Source: Armadillidium nasatum
Taxonomy: Eukaryota; Arthropoda; Malacostraca; Isopoda; Armadillidiidae
Direction of reading: 5' to 3'
NCBI GenBank assembly: GCA_009176605.1
Contig: SEYY01010759.1
Coordinates: 1 to 33,152 of the forward strand
Length of the DNA: 33,152 nucleotides
Part shown: positions 18,213 to 32,849 of the stretch, piece after piece
How positions within the stretch are numbered: the first letter of the stretch is position 1
How the letters are laid out: every line of letters starts with the position of its first letter
The notes under the pieces: generated by a model
Seen by the model: only the letters and a program-made list of their open reading frames with translations
What the model was told of the DNA's origin: nothing
Database searches by the model: none
Translations under genes and position numbers: made by a program

Positions 18213-19187
18213 AACTTTTTTTTATTATTTGACTGATTGAGCTGAAATTTTCAAGGTTTATGCATTTTTTCACGAAGTTCTGAGTTGATTTCGAGCATTT
18301 TTTTTGAGTTATAACGCTTTGAAAGTTATTTGGATCCAAAGTTGAAAGAAAATTAATAACTGGGTCAAAACCACTGGTCCACATGAGCTGAAAATTTAAC
18401 TGAATAATCTTAGCCCCAATTTCTTGCATTGGTGGGAATAGATTTTCGATATCACGTCTAGAAAAAAAGAAATAAACACTTGAAAAAAATTTGCAAAAAT
18501 TGTATTCTTCCGGAGGAAAAAATTATTAAAAAAAAAAAAACTCCATCTATCCAAATTTTTTTATTTGTGGATATTGTTTAGAGGAGGGACAGGGCAACAA
18601 CATTTATTTAGTGCATTATTAAATGCTATTTGTTTGAAACGAGATATAGCCTCTCAAACTTTCGAAATTTTGGAAATTTGGTCAAAAATGGAACCTTTTT
18701 GAAGGCTATATCTCGAAACCAACGAATCGCATCGTATATAGAGGAATTTGTAGCCCCACCCCTCCTTTATACATCCACAAAAATAAGAAATGTTCTAGTT
18801 GTATTTTTTAAAAAAAATTTTTGTTTGAAAAGGTGGATTTTTTTTCAAAAATATTTTTTTTTATAGTTGGTCAGTTTTTGGCTTATAACATTTTTTCTAT
18901 AACTCTGGGAACAAAAGTCTATTAGAAGCTTTTATAGCCCATAGAATTTTGAATACATATTCCAACTTTCAGCTCATTTTAAAAAGTGGTTTGGCCCAGC
19001 CATTCTTTTGAAAAAGGGTCAAATTTCCAAAAAAAAAAAAAAGAAAAAAAAATTTTTTAACTGTAATAGACTCGGAAAAACGCTAGAAATGGACTTTTCT
19101 TACCGGTAAAAAATCTATATACACTAAAAATTTCAGGAGAATCGGCTGAAAATTAAAATAAAATTTTGAAACTGTACTGTCCCTTTA
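18213..19187. repeat. Extra segment in hAT element B with inverted-repeat-like ends
   Basis: Absent from element A. Its left part reads GATTGAGCTGAAATTTTCAAGG (18232 on). The complement of 19098-19153 reads GATTCTCCTGAAATTTTTAG, with similar spacing to a following TTTTTTxxCG. A further related motif, CAACTTTCAGCTCATTT, lies near 18960. It may be a nested repeat or ancestral sequence lost from A. The frame at 18630-18866 is low-complexity and not supported as a gene. Confidence 0.5.
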
Positions 19188-19291
19188 AGTAAAATTTTCC
19201 ATTTTAACCCCGGCTGGCAAACCCCGGTTTTCCCTGATTTTTAGCCGGAGCCGGGGTCAGTAAAAATGGCCAGGGCCCCGGTCGGTTCATA

Positions 19292-19776
19292 ATCATATAT
19301 ATTTTATGCATATTTTTATACCTTATAGTGAAAAAATAATGGCTGACTGACATTTATTTTAAAAAAAATACATAAAAAGTCGGGAAAATAACTATTGCAA
19401 AAAGAGGGTCAAGCTAAACCCCATACCTAATGTTCCCAATACTAGCTTTTCCTTTCTATTGTAAATGAAAATGCATCACCAACCAACCAACCACTAAACT
19501 GATAGAATAATAATAAAAAAAAATTCTGATAGCTCTATTTATAGAAATTTTTTAAATACATACTAAGTAGTGAACATATGGATAACTTTTTCTATTTTTC
19601 AATGTTTTTGGTGTAAGGTTGGATTAAATTCAGCATACACTGATGCCCATCAATATATTTGGTGCTTGGCTGGATAAAATTCAGTATCCAAAAATGCCCC
19701 TAAATTATATGAACATAAGAACAGGTGTTAAAATGTCAAATTACTGATCCCAACAAAAAGTGAATAATAGAAAAAA

Positions 19777-19820
<44 letters not shown>

Positions 19821-19891
19821 TTCTTAATAAAGAAACCCTTACCTACACATTCAATAGTGAATCATAAAAACTGAAAAGAGTAACTACTTAC
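19292..19891. other. Intronic AT-rich stretch with a small tandem pair and poly(T)
   Basis: Two imperfect 51-bp units lie at 19607-19657 and 19658-19709 (TTTGGTG..TGGAT.AAATTCAG..AT..ATGCCC). A run of A then T at 19770-19819 follows. No coding signal seen. Confidence 0.7.
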
Positions 19892-20067
19892 ATTTGCATA
19901 AATCTGATGAATTTAAAATTGGCCTTGGTAATAACACACTCCCAAGGCGATTTTTCTAAATATAAATCACAGTCTGGGTTATCACAATTTACGATAGCTT
20001 GCTTTAGAGAAAACTGAATTGGTCGAACTTTTCCAACTTTGCATGTATTACACATATATCCTTCATT
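19892..20067 (-). CDS. Cys-rich exon of the minus-strand gene (USPL1-like N-terminal motif?)
   Basis: Bounded by ATTTCAG before 20067 and GTAAGT after 19892. It encodes 58 residues plus two bases, beginning NEGYMCNTCKVGKVRPIQF and then AIVNCDNPDCDLYL. The pattern C-x2-C, basic stretch, F-x2-x-x-A-I-x2-C-x4-C resembles, by memory of the family, the short N-terminal zinc-binding motif of the SUMO isopeptidase USPL1. The peptidase core is not in this window, so that identity is only a suggestion. It joins in frame to both proposed upstream exons. It is the most convincing host coding sequence in the window. Confidence 0.62.
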
Positions 20068-21277
20068 CTGAAATGAACAAAAAGTAAGGGTACTGAGAAT
20101 GAAAATTTAAAAGTTGAATAAACTGCATAAATTTCCTTGAAACAGTTTATTCACATCAGCAGTCTGAGGTGTTTATAATAAACCTCTACAACCAGGCCTC
20201 AATCAGTACAAATAATGTGTCTGGCAAACCAGTGATCAAATTTGTCATTTGTTTCATAAAAATTGGTGATAGATCGGCATTTGACATATTTTATAGTCTT
20301 CACCTTTTAATATGCAGTGACATCCAAACATTCTACATTTGCATCATGAAGCCTAAGCTCATTTATATTAGAGAATGCAAATATAACTAAGTTCACACTC
20401 AATACTTTGAAATTTATAACTACTAATTTGCACTAAAATAATGTCTTGACACTTGGTTGTAGGTATTTTCAATTCTGTTTCTGAAGCGAGTAACTTCCCA
20501 AGAGTAACCTCAGCAGTCGTCCCTCTCGGTAGATTAGAAGGGCTTTGTAGTCAAGAAACTCATTTGTAAAAGTATGGAGAGGAGGAAACATTCTTCTACA
20601 GTAACAAGTAAAACTTACCTTGTCTTTGTAAGAAAGTGTACCTACCAGCTCTATTGCCAAAACTAAACAAAACAAGGTGGATAAGTTTTTTTTTTTTTTT
20701 TTGTAATTCAAACTTATGAAAATACAGAATTATGCACTTTAGGTAAATGTCAGATTAAGGAACAATGTTTTAATTAAGTGAAATAAAAAAAAGTGTTAAC
20801 AAAAAAATCAAAATAGTGGTTCTCAGAGAATATTGAACCACCTTTTCTTTAAATGCTAAAACATTGGAACACATTTCACATTTTGTTGGGATTGTCAAAC
20901 AAATGAAATGTGAAAATACTAATTTTCATTCCACTAATTCAATATTTCCTTTCGTTCAATAAACTAAGAAATCTTCAATTTGTAAAAGTGCAAAAACTAG
21001 TAACAGCCTAAACATTAATTTCATTTAATAAGAGTCCTCTAAGACTTTTACCGTTTTCATATTTAAATAGGATATTGATAGTTAATTATTAAATCCATAC
21101 AACACAAGGAAAATTATTTCACATTACAATACTCACTGCCAACTACCAAGTTTTCTCAAGAGTATGGAAACTTTTTTTTTGAAAATTGAAAGTGGCAAAA
21201 ACTGAAATGGGGGAGAACAAACTGCTTAATACAAGGTAAAGATAACCAGTGCATAATATTTAAAAATTGCTATTCAG
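20068..21277 (-). other. Intronic sequence between Cys-rich exon and foldback element
   Basis: Apart from the micro-exon candidate at 20619-20641, the stretch is AT-rich with no gene or repeat match that I recognise. Short open frames at 20169-20390 (plus) and 20469-20711 (minus) have no known domain; the latter simply reads through the micro-exon. Confidence 0.5.
20619..20641 (-). CDS. Proposed 23-nt micro-exon
   Basis: On the minus strand, AGCTGGTAG (acceptor) is followed by 23 bases and then GTAAGTTTT, a strong donor. In phase it encodes GTLSYKDK and joins to NEGYMC of the next exon without a phase change. An alternative is a 44-nt exon beginning after TTTGTTTAG. The upstream boundary lies within a 15-mer that also occurs at the end of the first coding exon. 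Confidence 0.35.
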
Positions 21278-22565
<1,288 letters not shown>

Positions 22566-22869
22566 CTATTCAGTAGCTTTTTATTAATATTAAATGAGTA
22601 AGACAAGCATTACAGTTAATGAAAAACGCAATTTGGTGGGGTTTTGGAAAAAAAAAATATTTTGACTGAAATATTCAACAAAAATTGAAGACATTTATTG
22701 GAGCAAATTTCATGCAAAATTTTCAGCACATTCCCTCTGTCAAAGCGGCTTGATAATTGACAAGTAGATAGTTAAACCATCATTAATATTATTTTAATTG
22801 AATTTTTTTGTCTGTCACTCAAAAAACATTGCATGCCCATGAATCCCCATAAGCGGGAATATTCAGATT

Positions 22870-23570
22870 TTTTTTTTTATTGCAAAATAAAAATATTTTT
22901 GTGCATAACTTTTTCTAGCCATCCAAAGTTTATGAAATTTTCAGAGGGTGCATAGTTTGGCAAGATACACATTTTTTATTTAGAACAATATTTTGTATAC
23001 CAAACGATTATGTTGCTAAGTACAAATTTTTAAAAAAAAATTCCCATGCACAACATCAAAATCCTTGTGTATCCAAAAAAAAATTTATAAATAAAAAATG
23101 CATAATTTGCCCAACTGTACAAACTCTGAAAAGCTTTTTCTTTTTTTAATCTAACCATTTTGTTGCTGTGAATAGGAAAGATTTCAAATTAATTTTTTCC
23201 CATGTAAAGCAGCAAAAAATTTTCTAAATAAAATGTGTGTATTTGACAATCTATACAACCTTCAAAAACATTTTTGTATACCCAATTATTTTGGTACTGT
23301 GCAGGGGAAAATTTTTTTTTCCCATGCACAGTAATAAAATGGTTGGGTATAAAACAAAATAATTCAGAGAATAGTACAATTAAGCAAGAAAGAGATACAC
23401 TTTTTATTTAAAATTTTTTTTTAAATACTCAACCATTTTGCTGCTGTGCATGGGAAATTTTTAAAAATTTTCCCCATGTACACCACCAATATAACTGGGT
23501 ACAAAAAATATTAAACTAAATAAAACAATGTGTATTTCGCCCAACTGTACAACCTCTGAAAATTTTGCAT
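22870..23570. repeat. Degenerate tandem array of palindromic units
   Basis: About four units of 130-170 bp. Each has CCATTTTG.TGCTGTGCATGGG-like sequence, an A/T-rich centre, the rough inverse CCCATGCACAGCA..AAAATGG, and a linker ending in GCCCAACTGTACAACCTCTGAAAA. Cores are near 23010, 23160, 23310 and 23450. The 23310 and 23450 units show the clearest inverted symmetry (CTGTGCAGGGGAAAA / TTTCCCATGCACAG). It may be a satellite-like array or a chain of small inverted elements. Confidence 0.65.
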
Positions 23571-23758
23571 AGATTGGTAAAAAAAAATAAAGATATTGCA
23601 AATTTTTTTCTGGTTAGTTTTACTCTGTTTTTAAACATTAATATTTTCCAAATGGTAAAGAAAATTTACATTATTTTAAATACAAACACTTACATTTCGT
23701 GCTTTTCAAATCCTTTAAGTTTAATTTTTAGGCACAATATATTTTTTTGGAGACAAAA

Positions 23759-23759
<1 letters not shown>

Positions 23760-23846
<87 letters not shown>
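23760..23846. repeat. (AT)n array
   Basis: About 86 bp of AT after an A-run; the surrounding 23571-24265 is AT-rich with no gene recognised. Confidence 0.97.
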
Positions 23847-23849
<3 letters not shown>

Positions 23850-24262
23850 ATTAATCTGTGTGAAGCACAAAAAATTGAAATGTGTATACTTTTCTTAAAA
23901 TTACTTTCAAAATGTTCATAAGCTAAAATATAATTCTTAGCCATTGTTGGCAAAGGCTAAACATTATACAGGTGCCCACGCTCAGATTATACATACACAC
24001 TTCTCTTGTCTGTTTACATTAAATCATGTGTTTGCAAAAATTTTTATTGGTTTTGAATATTTTAAATAACTAATCAAAATTTTATAAATTTTTTTTTTTT
24101 TTTACATTAAATAATGCTTCATTGGAGTATTATTAAATTAAGACTTAATTTAATTTCATAACCCAATTAAATTTATTAAGGAATAAAAAGTAATAACGGT
24201 GGTAAACTGGATAGTTGTATATAATGGTGTTGCACAAACATACAACCAGGTCACTAGCTGCC

Positions 24263-24380
<118 letters not shown>

Positions 24381-24383
24381 ATT

Positions 24384-24429
24384 TCTGCAATTGACTCCAC
24401 CCTGCATCATGTGGGATATGGTGTATTAT
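24384..24429 (+). repeat. Dispersed repeat shared with 31239-31284 (inverted)
   Basis: CTGCAATTGACTCCACCCTG and the following CATCATG.GGGATATGGTG appear inverted at 31239-31284 with few mismatches. Here the segment is sandwiched between two (AT)n arrays. Family unknown. Confidence 0.75.
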
Positions 24430-24431
24430 AT

Positions 24432-24434
<3 letters not shown>

Positions 24435-24509
<75 letters not shown>
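24435..24509. repeat. (AT)n array
   Basis: About 75 bp of AT, right of the dispersed repeat. Confidence 0.97.
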
Positions 24510-24511
<2 letters not shown>

Positions 24512-24569
24512 TTTACAAAATTTAAGTAAACAAAGAGAATGATTATTTTAGTTATATATCAAATTTTTT

Positions 24570-25310
24570 TAAAAATTCTGAAAAAAAAAAGGGGGAAAAT
24601 AGCAGGGGGGCAGGAGGGTTTGAGTTGTGACCACACTTGCCAATCCTGGACTGTGGTACACCTCTGGTCTGCAAAATATGTACTAGAATTGTTTATTATT
24701 GACAAATACCAAAAATTCCCTTCAAGATAAGAAGTCTTCAAACCATAATAAAGATGATCCAGTCATGTTTTTGCATGTTCGTAAAGGATCTCAATATGAT
24801 TCACTGAAACAAAAGCCGATTGAAGATCAATGAAGAGCACTAAAGCGTATTGGAACTTTCTTGAGAAGCTTGATGAATAATGTAGTAATTTGGATGAAAT
24901 CTATATTGCAAATTGGAAAGCTTATTAGAATATTCTAACCACAACATGAGTATTATTGAAAAGTTTTTCCATGATTTTACCCATACATGACAATAAATTA
25001 ACAGCTCTATAGGCCAATATTGTTTAGATAACAAATCTCTTCCAAGGTGTTAGGGGTAAATTCTCGGAGACCAACTTTTATTAAATACACTAAAAGACTT
25101 TCCAAAAATGAATCCTATAGGTGGGGTAAGAACTCATTAGGAATAAAATTAAATCCTGCTGTTACGTTATTCTTGAGGGAACCCAAGACTGCAGTCAATT
25201 CTTACATGAGAAATGGCTTTCTCAAGTCACTAAGAACCTCTGACGTGTTTCTGATATATGCCTGTGGGCAATGGATGAGGAATGGACAAAGTTTGTTGAA
25301 AATAAGTTGA
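24570..25310 (-). pseudogene. Strongly decayed reverse transcriptase fragment, third LINE type
   Basis: Across frames on the minus strand one can read a YRPI-like WPIELL near 25005, LQYRFHPN (degenerate QyGFRp), then LFIDLQSAFVSVNH with the catalytic Asp around 24835-24800, WLDHLYYG, and VWSQLKPSCPPAIFPLF, which corresponds to the VRQGCPLSP.LF block. The order and spacing match an RT palm in minus orientation. Many stops and shifts are present. The upstream 25050-25310 probably belongs to it but is not readable. Confidence 0.6.
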
Positions 25311-26063
25311 TAACTTCATTGATTTATATCTAGACCAGTAGGCCTGTATGCAACGGCAACATTCTATCAATCAGTTAGGCCTGTATCACAAGGCAAACTT
25401 CTGTTATTCAGGTTATGATAAGTCAAACTAAGTATGTTAGAAAATTAAATAATAATATTAATAGGCATAAATGAAATGAAAGCTAAATAATAATAATAAT
25501 GTCAAAAAATTGCATTGATATATCAGTTTCCATATATCAATATTATATTCAATCTGGCACCATACCTCTCTCTCTCTCTAAAACTTTTAAATATAGGAAA
25601 TGGAGAAATCTAAGAATGTTACTGCTGCTAAAAGTGTACCATAAGACAGTTTTAAAGACAGTTGATTTAATTTTTGAAGCATAAATTTTTTTTTTATTAA
25701 TTTTTTGTTTTTTTTTTTCTTTTTATTATATATTTATATTACTATTCTGTGAAAGAAAAGTATGTGTAGAATGCATTTAAACATATTTTGATTTCATATT
25801 TTCAATATGGTAAAAAATAGAGGTTCGTGCCAGATCGAATTATTATCCAGTATTATTCCTAACTGCTAAACTAAACACTGTTCTAACAATTTCAAACTAC
25901 TACTGATAATCACATTCAAATCTTCTTAATCCACAGACTCAAGCCATTACCCATACATTTTGTAACTGAAATTCTAATTAAAATTGCCTACATGAAGAAC
26001 CCTACACTTTTTATTATTAAAATATGACATACGTTATCAGAATTCAACTTAAAAGAGTACAAT
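25311..26063. other. AT-rich stretch with a short tandem duplication
   Basis: An imperfect 37-bp tandem pair, TAGGCCTGTAT..AA.GGCAA..TTCT.T.A, lies at about 25338-25411. A short CT run is at 25565-25578. Nothing else recognised; the open frame at 25499-25684 shows no domain. Confidence 0.55.
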
Positions 26064-26065
26064 GC

Positions 26066-26153
26066 CTACCAGCTCTATTAGTAGATGTTGATAAAATAGG
26101 CTATCACGTTCCCAGAAAAGGTTTTGAGAATTCATGTCGTCCATCATGTTCAT
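26066..26153 (-). CDS. Proposed first coding exon of the minus-strand gene
   Basis: The ATG at 26153-26151 is the first after an in-frame TAG and is followed in frame by two further Met codons. It encodes MNMMDDMNSQNLFWERDSLF and then YQHLLIELV to the repeat-bounded splice site. Alternative donors are GTAGGC after 26070 (phase 0) or GC after 26066 (phase 1); both join in frame to downstream exon candidates. A possible 5' untranslated intron end (TCTTCCTTTTTAG) lies near 26250, and a TATATA at about 26342-26347 could be a promoter element. Aromatic and acidic composition looks protein-like. No domain. Confidence 0.42.
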
Positions 26154-26456
26154 AGGTTGTTGCAACTAATTGGTATAGTGTTCCATTTCGGTTATCACAA
26201 AATTCAAACATATACAGTATTATAAAATAGCAGACAAACCTCACCTCCTAAAAAGGAAGAGAAAGATGAATAACACAGAACAAGTATTTAAACAATGTGA
26301 ATAAGCAACATCAGCAATCACCGTCCGTGATCCTTCCATACCATATATAGACTTTGGTTAATTTAAAATTTAAGTGCACGGTTCTTACGGCTTACGAATA
26401 AGAAAAATAGCCTGCTGTGTTAAAAACGATTTCAAACACGTTTCAACTAGGGAATA

Positions 26457-26600
26457 GGGATGCCGAAAAAGTTTCGATATATATCGATATAAATATTTTT
26501 TTACGATAGTATCGAAAATATATCGATGATATTTTCAAACCCGATATATCGATATTTTATCCTCAGTATCGAACCAACGATATATTTTTTTTTTTACTTC
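26457..26600 (+). repeat. One end of a hAT-like element (GGGATGCCGAAAAAG / CGATATAT motifs)
   Basis: TAGGGATGCCGAAAAAGTTT is followed by a dense run of TATCGATAT-type palindromes. Such TAGGGATGCCGA ends with TATCGATA subterminal repeats are seen in arthropod hAT-type elements. No matching second end was found in the window. Confidence 0.5.
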
Positions 26601-26673
26601 TAGAAATTTTTAGTAGTTTTCTGCTCTTTTATAAAATAAAATTTAAGCAAAATTTGTGATATTTTTCATGTGC

Positions 26674-26935
<262 letters not shown>

Positions 26936-27030
26936 AAAAGAGAAATCCAAAGAGGAGGCTTATGAACATTAATTCACAAGAACAACCTCCAACGACTTCT
27001 CCCAACCGCGCTTGAGTGCAAGGCAAATCA

Positions 27031-27118
27031 AACCCTAACCTAACCTAACCTAACCTAACCTAACTTAACCTAACCTAACCTAACCTACCTAACCTAACCT
27101 AACCTAAACCTAACCTAA
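27031..27118. repeat. Interstitial telomeric array (CCTAA)n / (TTAGG)n
   Basis: About 17 copies of CCTAA with a few variant units (CTTAA, CCTA, CCTAAA). TTAGG is the ancestral arthropod telomere unit. Other repeats surround it on both sides, so it is internal rather than a chromosome end. Confidence 0.95.
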
Positions 27119-27153
27119 TCTTTTCAACCTTTCTAACCTAAGCAAAACGTTTG

Positions 27154-28068
<915 letters not shown>

Positions 28069-28338
28069 ATCTTTCCAAAATTAATTTATAAATACTTGAA
28101 CAAGATACTACATGCTTGTGATTATCTAAATGCTAAGATAGACCCGAAGTCTATTGGATTAGCCTATTTTAATCGTAATTTTACTCACCTTTAGCTTAAT
28201 TAAGTTTCTTTGATTACTTGGGATTTACTTTAACTTGGATGAAGGCTTATTAAATTAAATTTTACTGTTTAACTAATTGAATTACTTATTAAATTAAATT
28301 TTGATGTTTAACAAATTGAATTGCTTGTTAATTTTGAA

Positions 28339-29874
28339 ATGGCGGAGTTTGAAGAATGCCAATCGTTAAATCGCCTGCTTGTTATTGAAAGACAGGATAT
28401 GAAACGACGTATTGAAGTAACAATGGCTAGGGTTAGTACTAGTTCTTGTTCTTCCTTTATAAAAGATAAAATAAGCGAAGTTAAAAATTGCATTAAATCA
28501 TTAGAAAAGGTTGACAAAAGTATTTTATCCAATATCGTAAAGTTTGAAAATTTAGATGAATTTTATATAACTGAACGTGATACTGCCTATGACTATAAAA
28601 TTGATATTGAAGAAAAAATTGCTATTATTGCGGAGAATTTAACTAAATCTAGCACCCCTTCCCATTCTAGCGAAGTGTCTGTCCCTCCTATTTCCAACCC
28701 TCCTGAAGTTGCTAATTCTAATAACAGTGATAGACCTGCTTCTAATTTAAGTTTATTTAGAGGTGTAAAAGAGCCTCCTATTCAAATTGGTAGATTTGAA
28801 GGGGACGAAGAAGATAAATTAGCTTTTTCTCGTTTTCTTTCTAAATTTAATACCCTAATTGGTAGTAACTCCATTTACTCTGATGAAGAAAAATTTATTC
28901 ATTTAACTAGTAATCTTGGGCCTACCGCTTATGAGATGGTTAAACACCTTAGCCCAGAAGGTTCAAATTACAATGTTGCATTAAATATTTTAAAGACTGA
29001 GTATCTAGATAAAGATTTTATTGTTCAGAAAATTATTGTTAGATTGCTTGAAATAACCCCTCCACCTGAGGATGATTTTACAGCCTTAAAACAGTTTTTA
29101 AATGAAGTTAAAGCTTTGGTATATGACCTTAAATCTTATAGTGTTGATTTACTTATGCCTGAAACTGCTGGGTTTCTAATGATTAGTACAGCCGTAGTTT
29201 ATAAGTTGCCTCCAAAATTTGCTAATGCCTTAATTGATAAAGTACAGTCGAATTACCCTAATATCTTAGATTTGTTTGATAACTCCTCTACATTACTTAG
29301 ACGATTGGAACTAACTCTCAGAAATCAGCCTCAACCTAAGCATGATTATTTTAACTTTAGGAGAAATAAATTTGGTAGAAACAATAATAGTAATAGCCTT
29401 AATAAAAATACTAACAATGGTTATGAGTATAAAAAGCTTGCTAATTATGATGATGGCCATAATGAGGGCTATGGTAGAGATAAGTTCTCTCATTTTAGTC
29501 ATCCTAAACCTTCGCTTGAAAACTTTAAAATTTCCCAAAATTCCCCCAAACCCCATGTTCCTTCTAAAACTAAGGGTCCCAATCTACCTTTTCCTTGTAA
29601 ATTTTGCAATGGGGCTGGTCACACCATGAACAAATGTCCAGCCTACCCTGATATTGAATCTAGATTAAATAGGTGTGATCAGTTAAACATTTGTAGATTC
29701 TGTTCTAGTGTCAAGCATGATACTGATGAATGCCCTGGTAATCATGACAACTTTTTAGATTATGCTTGTATGTATTGTAATCTTCATACTCATATTTCTG
29801 CATTATGTCAAAAGGGTCATCCTCTTAAATCTAAAAGCCAGATTCAGGTAATTCCTGATGGAGAGGCTGATTAA
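28339..29874 (+). CDS. gag: Gag protein, DUF1759-like with three CCHC zinc knuckles
   Basis: An intact 511-residue ORF starting at the ATG in GAAATGGCGG; an in-frame TTG upstream is not needed, and the old copy at 2541 has its ATG at the same place. Residues about 1-110 are helical and charged, likely coiled coil. Residues about 145-310 carry RFEGDEEDKLAFSRFLSKF, EKFIHLTSNLGPTAYEMV and the following helices typical of DUF1759 Gag of BEL/Pao elements. Residues about 340-410 are Asn/Lys-rich. Three perfect C-x2-C-x4-H-x4-C knuckles lie at 420-433, 452-465 and 477-490. The ORF stops 21 residues after the last knuckle, where BEL elements normally run on into protease. It would form the capsid-like particle and bind RNA. 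Transcription is presumably from the 5' LTR. Confidence 0.93.
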   Translation: MAEFEECQSLNRLLVIERQDMKRRIEVTMARVSTSSCSSFIKDKISEVKNCIKSLEKVDKSILSNIVKFENLDEFYITERDTAYDYKIDIEEKIAIIAENLTKSSTPSHSSEVSVPPISNPPEVANSNNSDRPASNLSLFRGVKEPPIQIGRFEGDEEDKLAFSRFLSKFNTLIGSNSIYSDEEKFIHLTSNLGPTAYEMVKHLSPEGSNYNVALNILKTEYLDKDFIVQKIIVRLLEITPPPEDDFTALKQFLNEVKALVYDLKSYSVDLLMPETAGFLMISTAVVYKLPPKFANALIDKVQSNYPNILDLFDNSSTLLRRLELTLRNQPQPKHDYFNFRRNKFGRNNNSNSLNKNTNNGYEYKKLANYDDGHNEGYGRDKFSHFSHPKPSLENFKISQNSPKPHVPSKTKGPNLPFPCKFCNGAGHTMNKCPAYPDIESRLNRCDQLNICRFCSSVKHDTDECPGNHDNFLDYACMYCNLHTHISALCQKGHPLKSKSQIQVIPDGEAD

Positions 29875-30112
29875 TCTAAATGAAAATATTATTTTAGTTT
29901 TAAGTAGTTTGTATTATTTAATTTTAAGGTATTTGTAGGATTATTTTAGCATTGTAAAGATTAGATTTAGATTTAAATTTGTAGGCTTGCATGGTAGAAA
30001 ATATCTTGTTGATGCTAGATTGATTTGACTTTATTGATCTAAAATTTTGATTTTGCTTAATTCAAATTTAAATTTAAATTTAAATTTAAATTCTTTTCTG
30101 TTGGGAGAATAT
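29875..30112 (+). other. 3' untranslated tail of the gag-only element
   Basis: It aligns with about 3925-4137 of the old element, including the TTTAAATTTAAATTC run before the LTR. No purine-rich tract was found where one would be expected. Confidence 0.7.
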
Positions 30113-31657
<1,545 letters not shown>

Positions 31658-31884
31658 TAATTTTGGTCAATATCATTCTTCTTATTAACAAACTCTGCAA
31701 CCTCAGGATGAAGATCTCAAAGCCTCATATCCAACAAACAGCCTGCCCTTCTGCTCTCTTGTCTTCTTTTTTCTTTCTCTCTCTTCTGCTTTTCTCATTT
31801 CTTTTCTTCTGACTTCCTTATGATATTTTCTGACTTTCTTCTTCCCATCTGCTTCCAACCACATCCACTCTCAAAGGTAGTGGA

Positions 31885-32228
<344 letters not shown>

Positions 32229-32751
32229 AATATTGCATCTCAAGCAATTCTTTGTACTATCTGCTAAGTGTCCTTCAGAGTAATCCTTGCCATCAGAAGA
32301 TACTTCTGGGCCTACTGTACACTGCAGTAATATTCTCAGCCATCAGTGAATTCCTCCTAATTCTTTGGCACAGCCAGGCTGATAAGTTACTAGATAGGGT
32401 TCCTGCTTTTAATTTCTTGTGCAAACCAGAATCATTTATTTTTGTGTAAAATAAAGAACAAAACCCAGCCTTCCTTTTCCTACCTCCACTTACCATCTAA
32501 GGGCCCGCTAACCTCAACTAAAGATTGATGACCCCAGGAGTGTTTGTTCTGGATTGGACGCAGCAGGAACATAGAAACTTCAACATTGGAACCCTTCTAG
32601 TGGGCCTCCTTCATATATAATTACTACTTAATTTTTTATTATTTTTAATTATTTTATTTTTTATCTCATATATATATTTTACATTTTTGCAAATTAATAT
32701 TTCTTTTTATTAATTTATTTTATTTTATATTTTTGTCTTTTATATATAATA

Positions 32752-32849
<98 letters not shown>

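Larger units (their letters stand above)
17480..19291 (+). mobile_element. hAT element B (1,812 bp), 8-bp target duplication ATCATATA
   Basis: The left end TAGGGACCGACCGGGGC and the complement of the right end TATGAACCGACCGGGGC agree at 15 of 17 bases. ATCATATA flanks both sides (17472-17479 and 19292-19299). Subterminal GCCGGGGTT / AACCCCGG motifs are repeated at both ends. It shares its outer parts with element A but has about 975 bp more in the middle (18213-19187). It carries the BED exon but no recognisable hAT catalytic domain, so it is non-autonomous. Confidence 0.9.
15816..19891 (-). other. Proposed intron between Cys-rich exon and long exon
   Basis: Bounded by GTAAGT (donor at 19891) and TTTGCAG (acceptor at 15816). 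It contains two hAT elements, a weak ORF at 16248-16433 and A/T homopolymers. The two flanking exons do not join in frame: the upstream one leaves two bases, the downstream one needs one. At least one more exon, of length 2 modulo 3, should lie here, or one boundary is wrong. I could not place it. Confidence 0.35.

Noticed and set aside
18630..18866. 78-residue plus-strand ORF
   Set aside because: Phe/Lys low-complexity inside hAT element B's extra module; no domain and no splice or start context.
25047..25310. 87-residue plus-strand ORF as a gene
   Set aside because: It overlaps the minus-strand decayed RT region, has no recognisable domain and no supporting signals.
27031..27118. CRISPR-like direct repeat array
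   Set aside because: The units are contiguous 5-mers without spacers and match the arthropod telomere repeat.
28308..28532. Minus-strand ORF overlapping the gag start, and smaller ORFs at 29311-29629
   Set aside because: Shadows of the gag frame with no motif of their own.
28339..29874. Domesticated host gag gene (Arc-like)
   Set aside because: It is framed by near-identical LTRs, so it is a recent retrotransposon copy rather than a host gene at a fixed locus.
32252..32496. Small ORFs on both strands as a gene
   Set aside because: They fall within one arm of the degenerate inverted repeat and lack any domain; a transcript origin of the arm is possible but unsupported.
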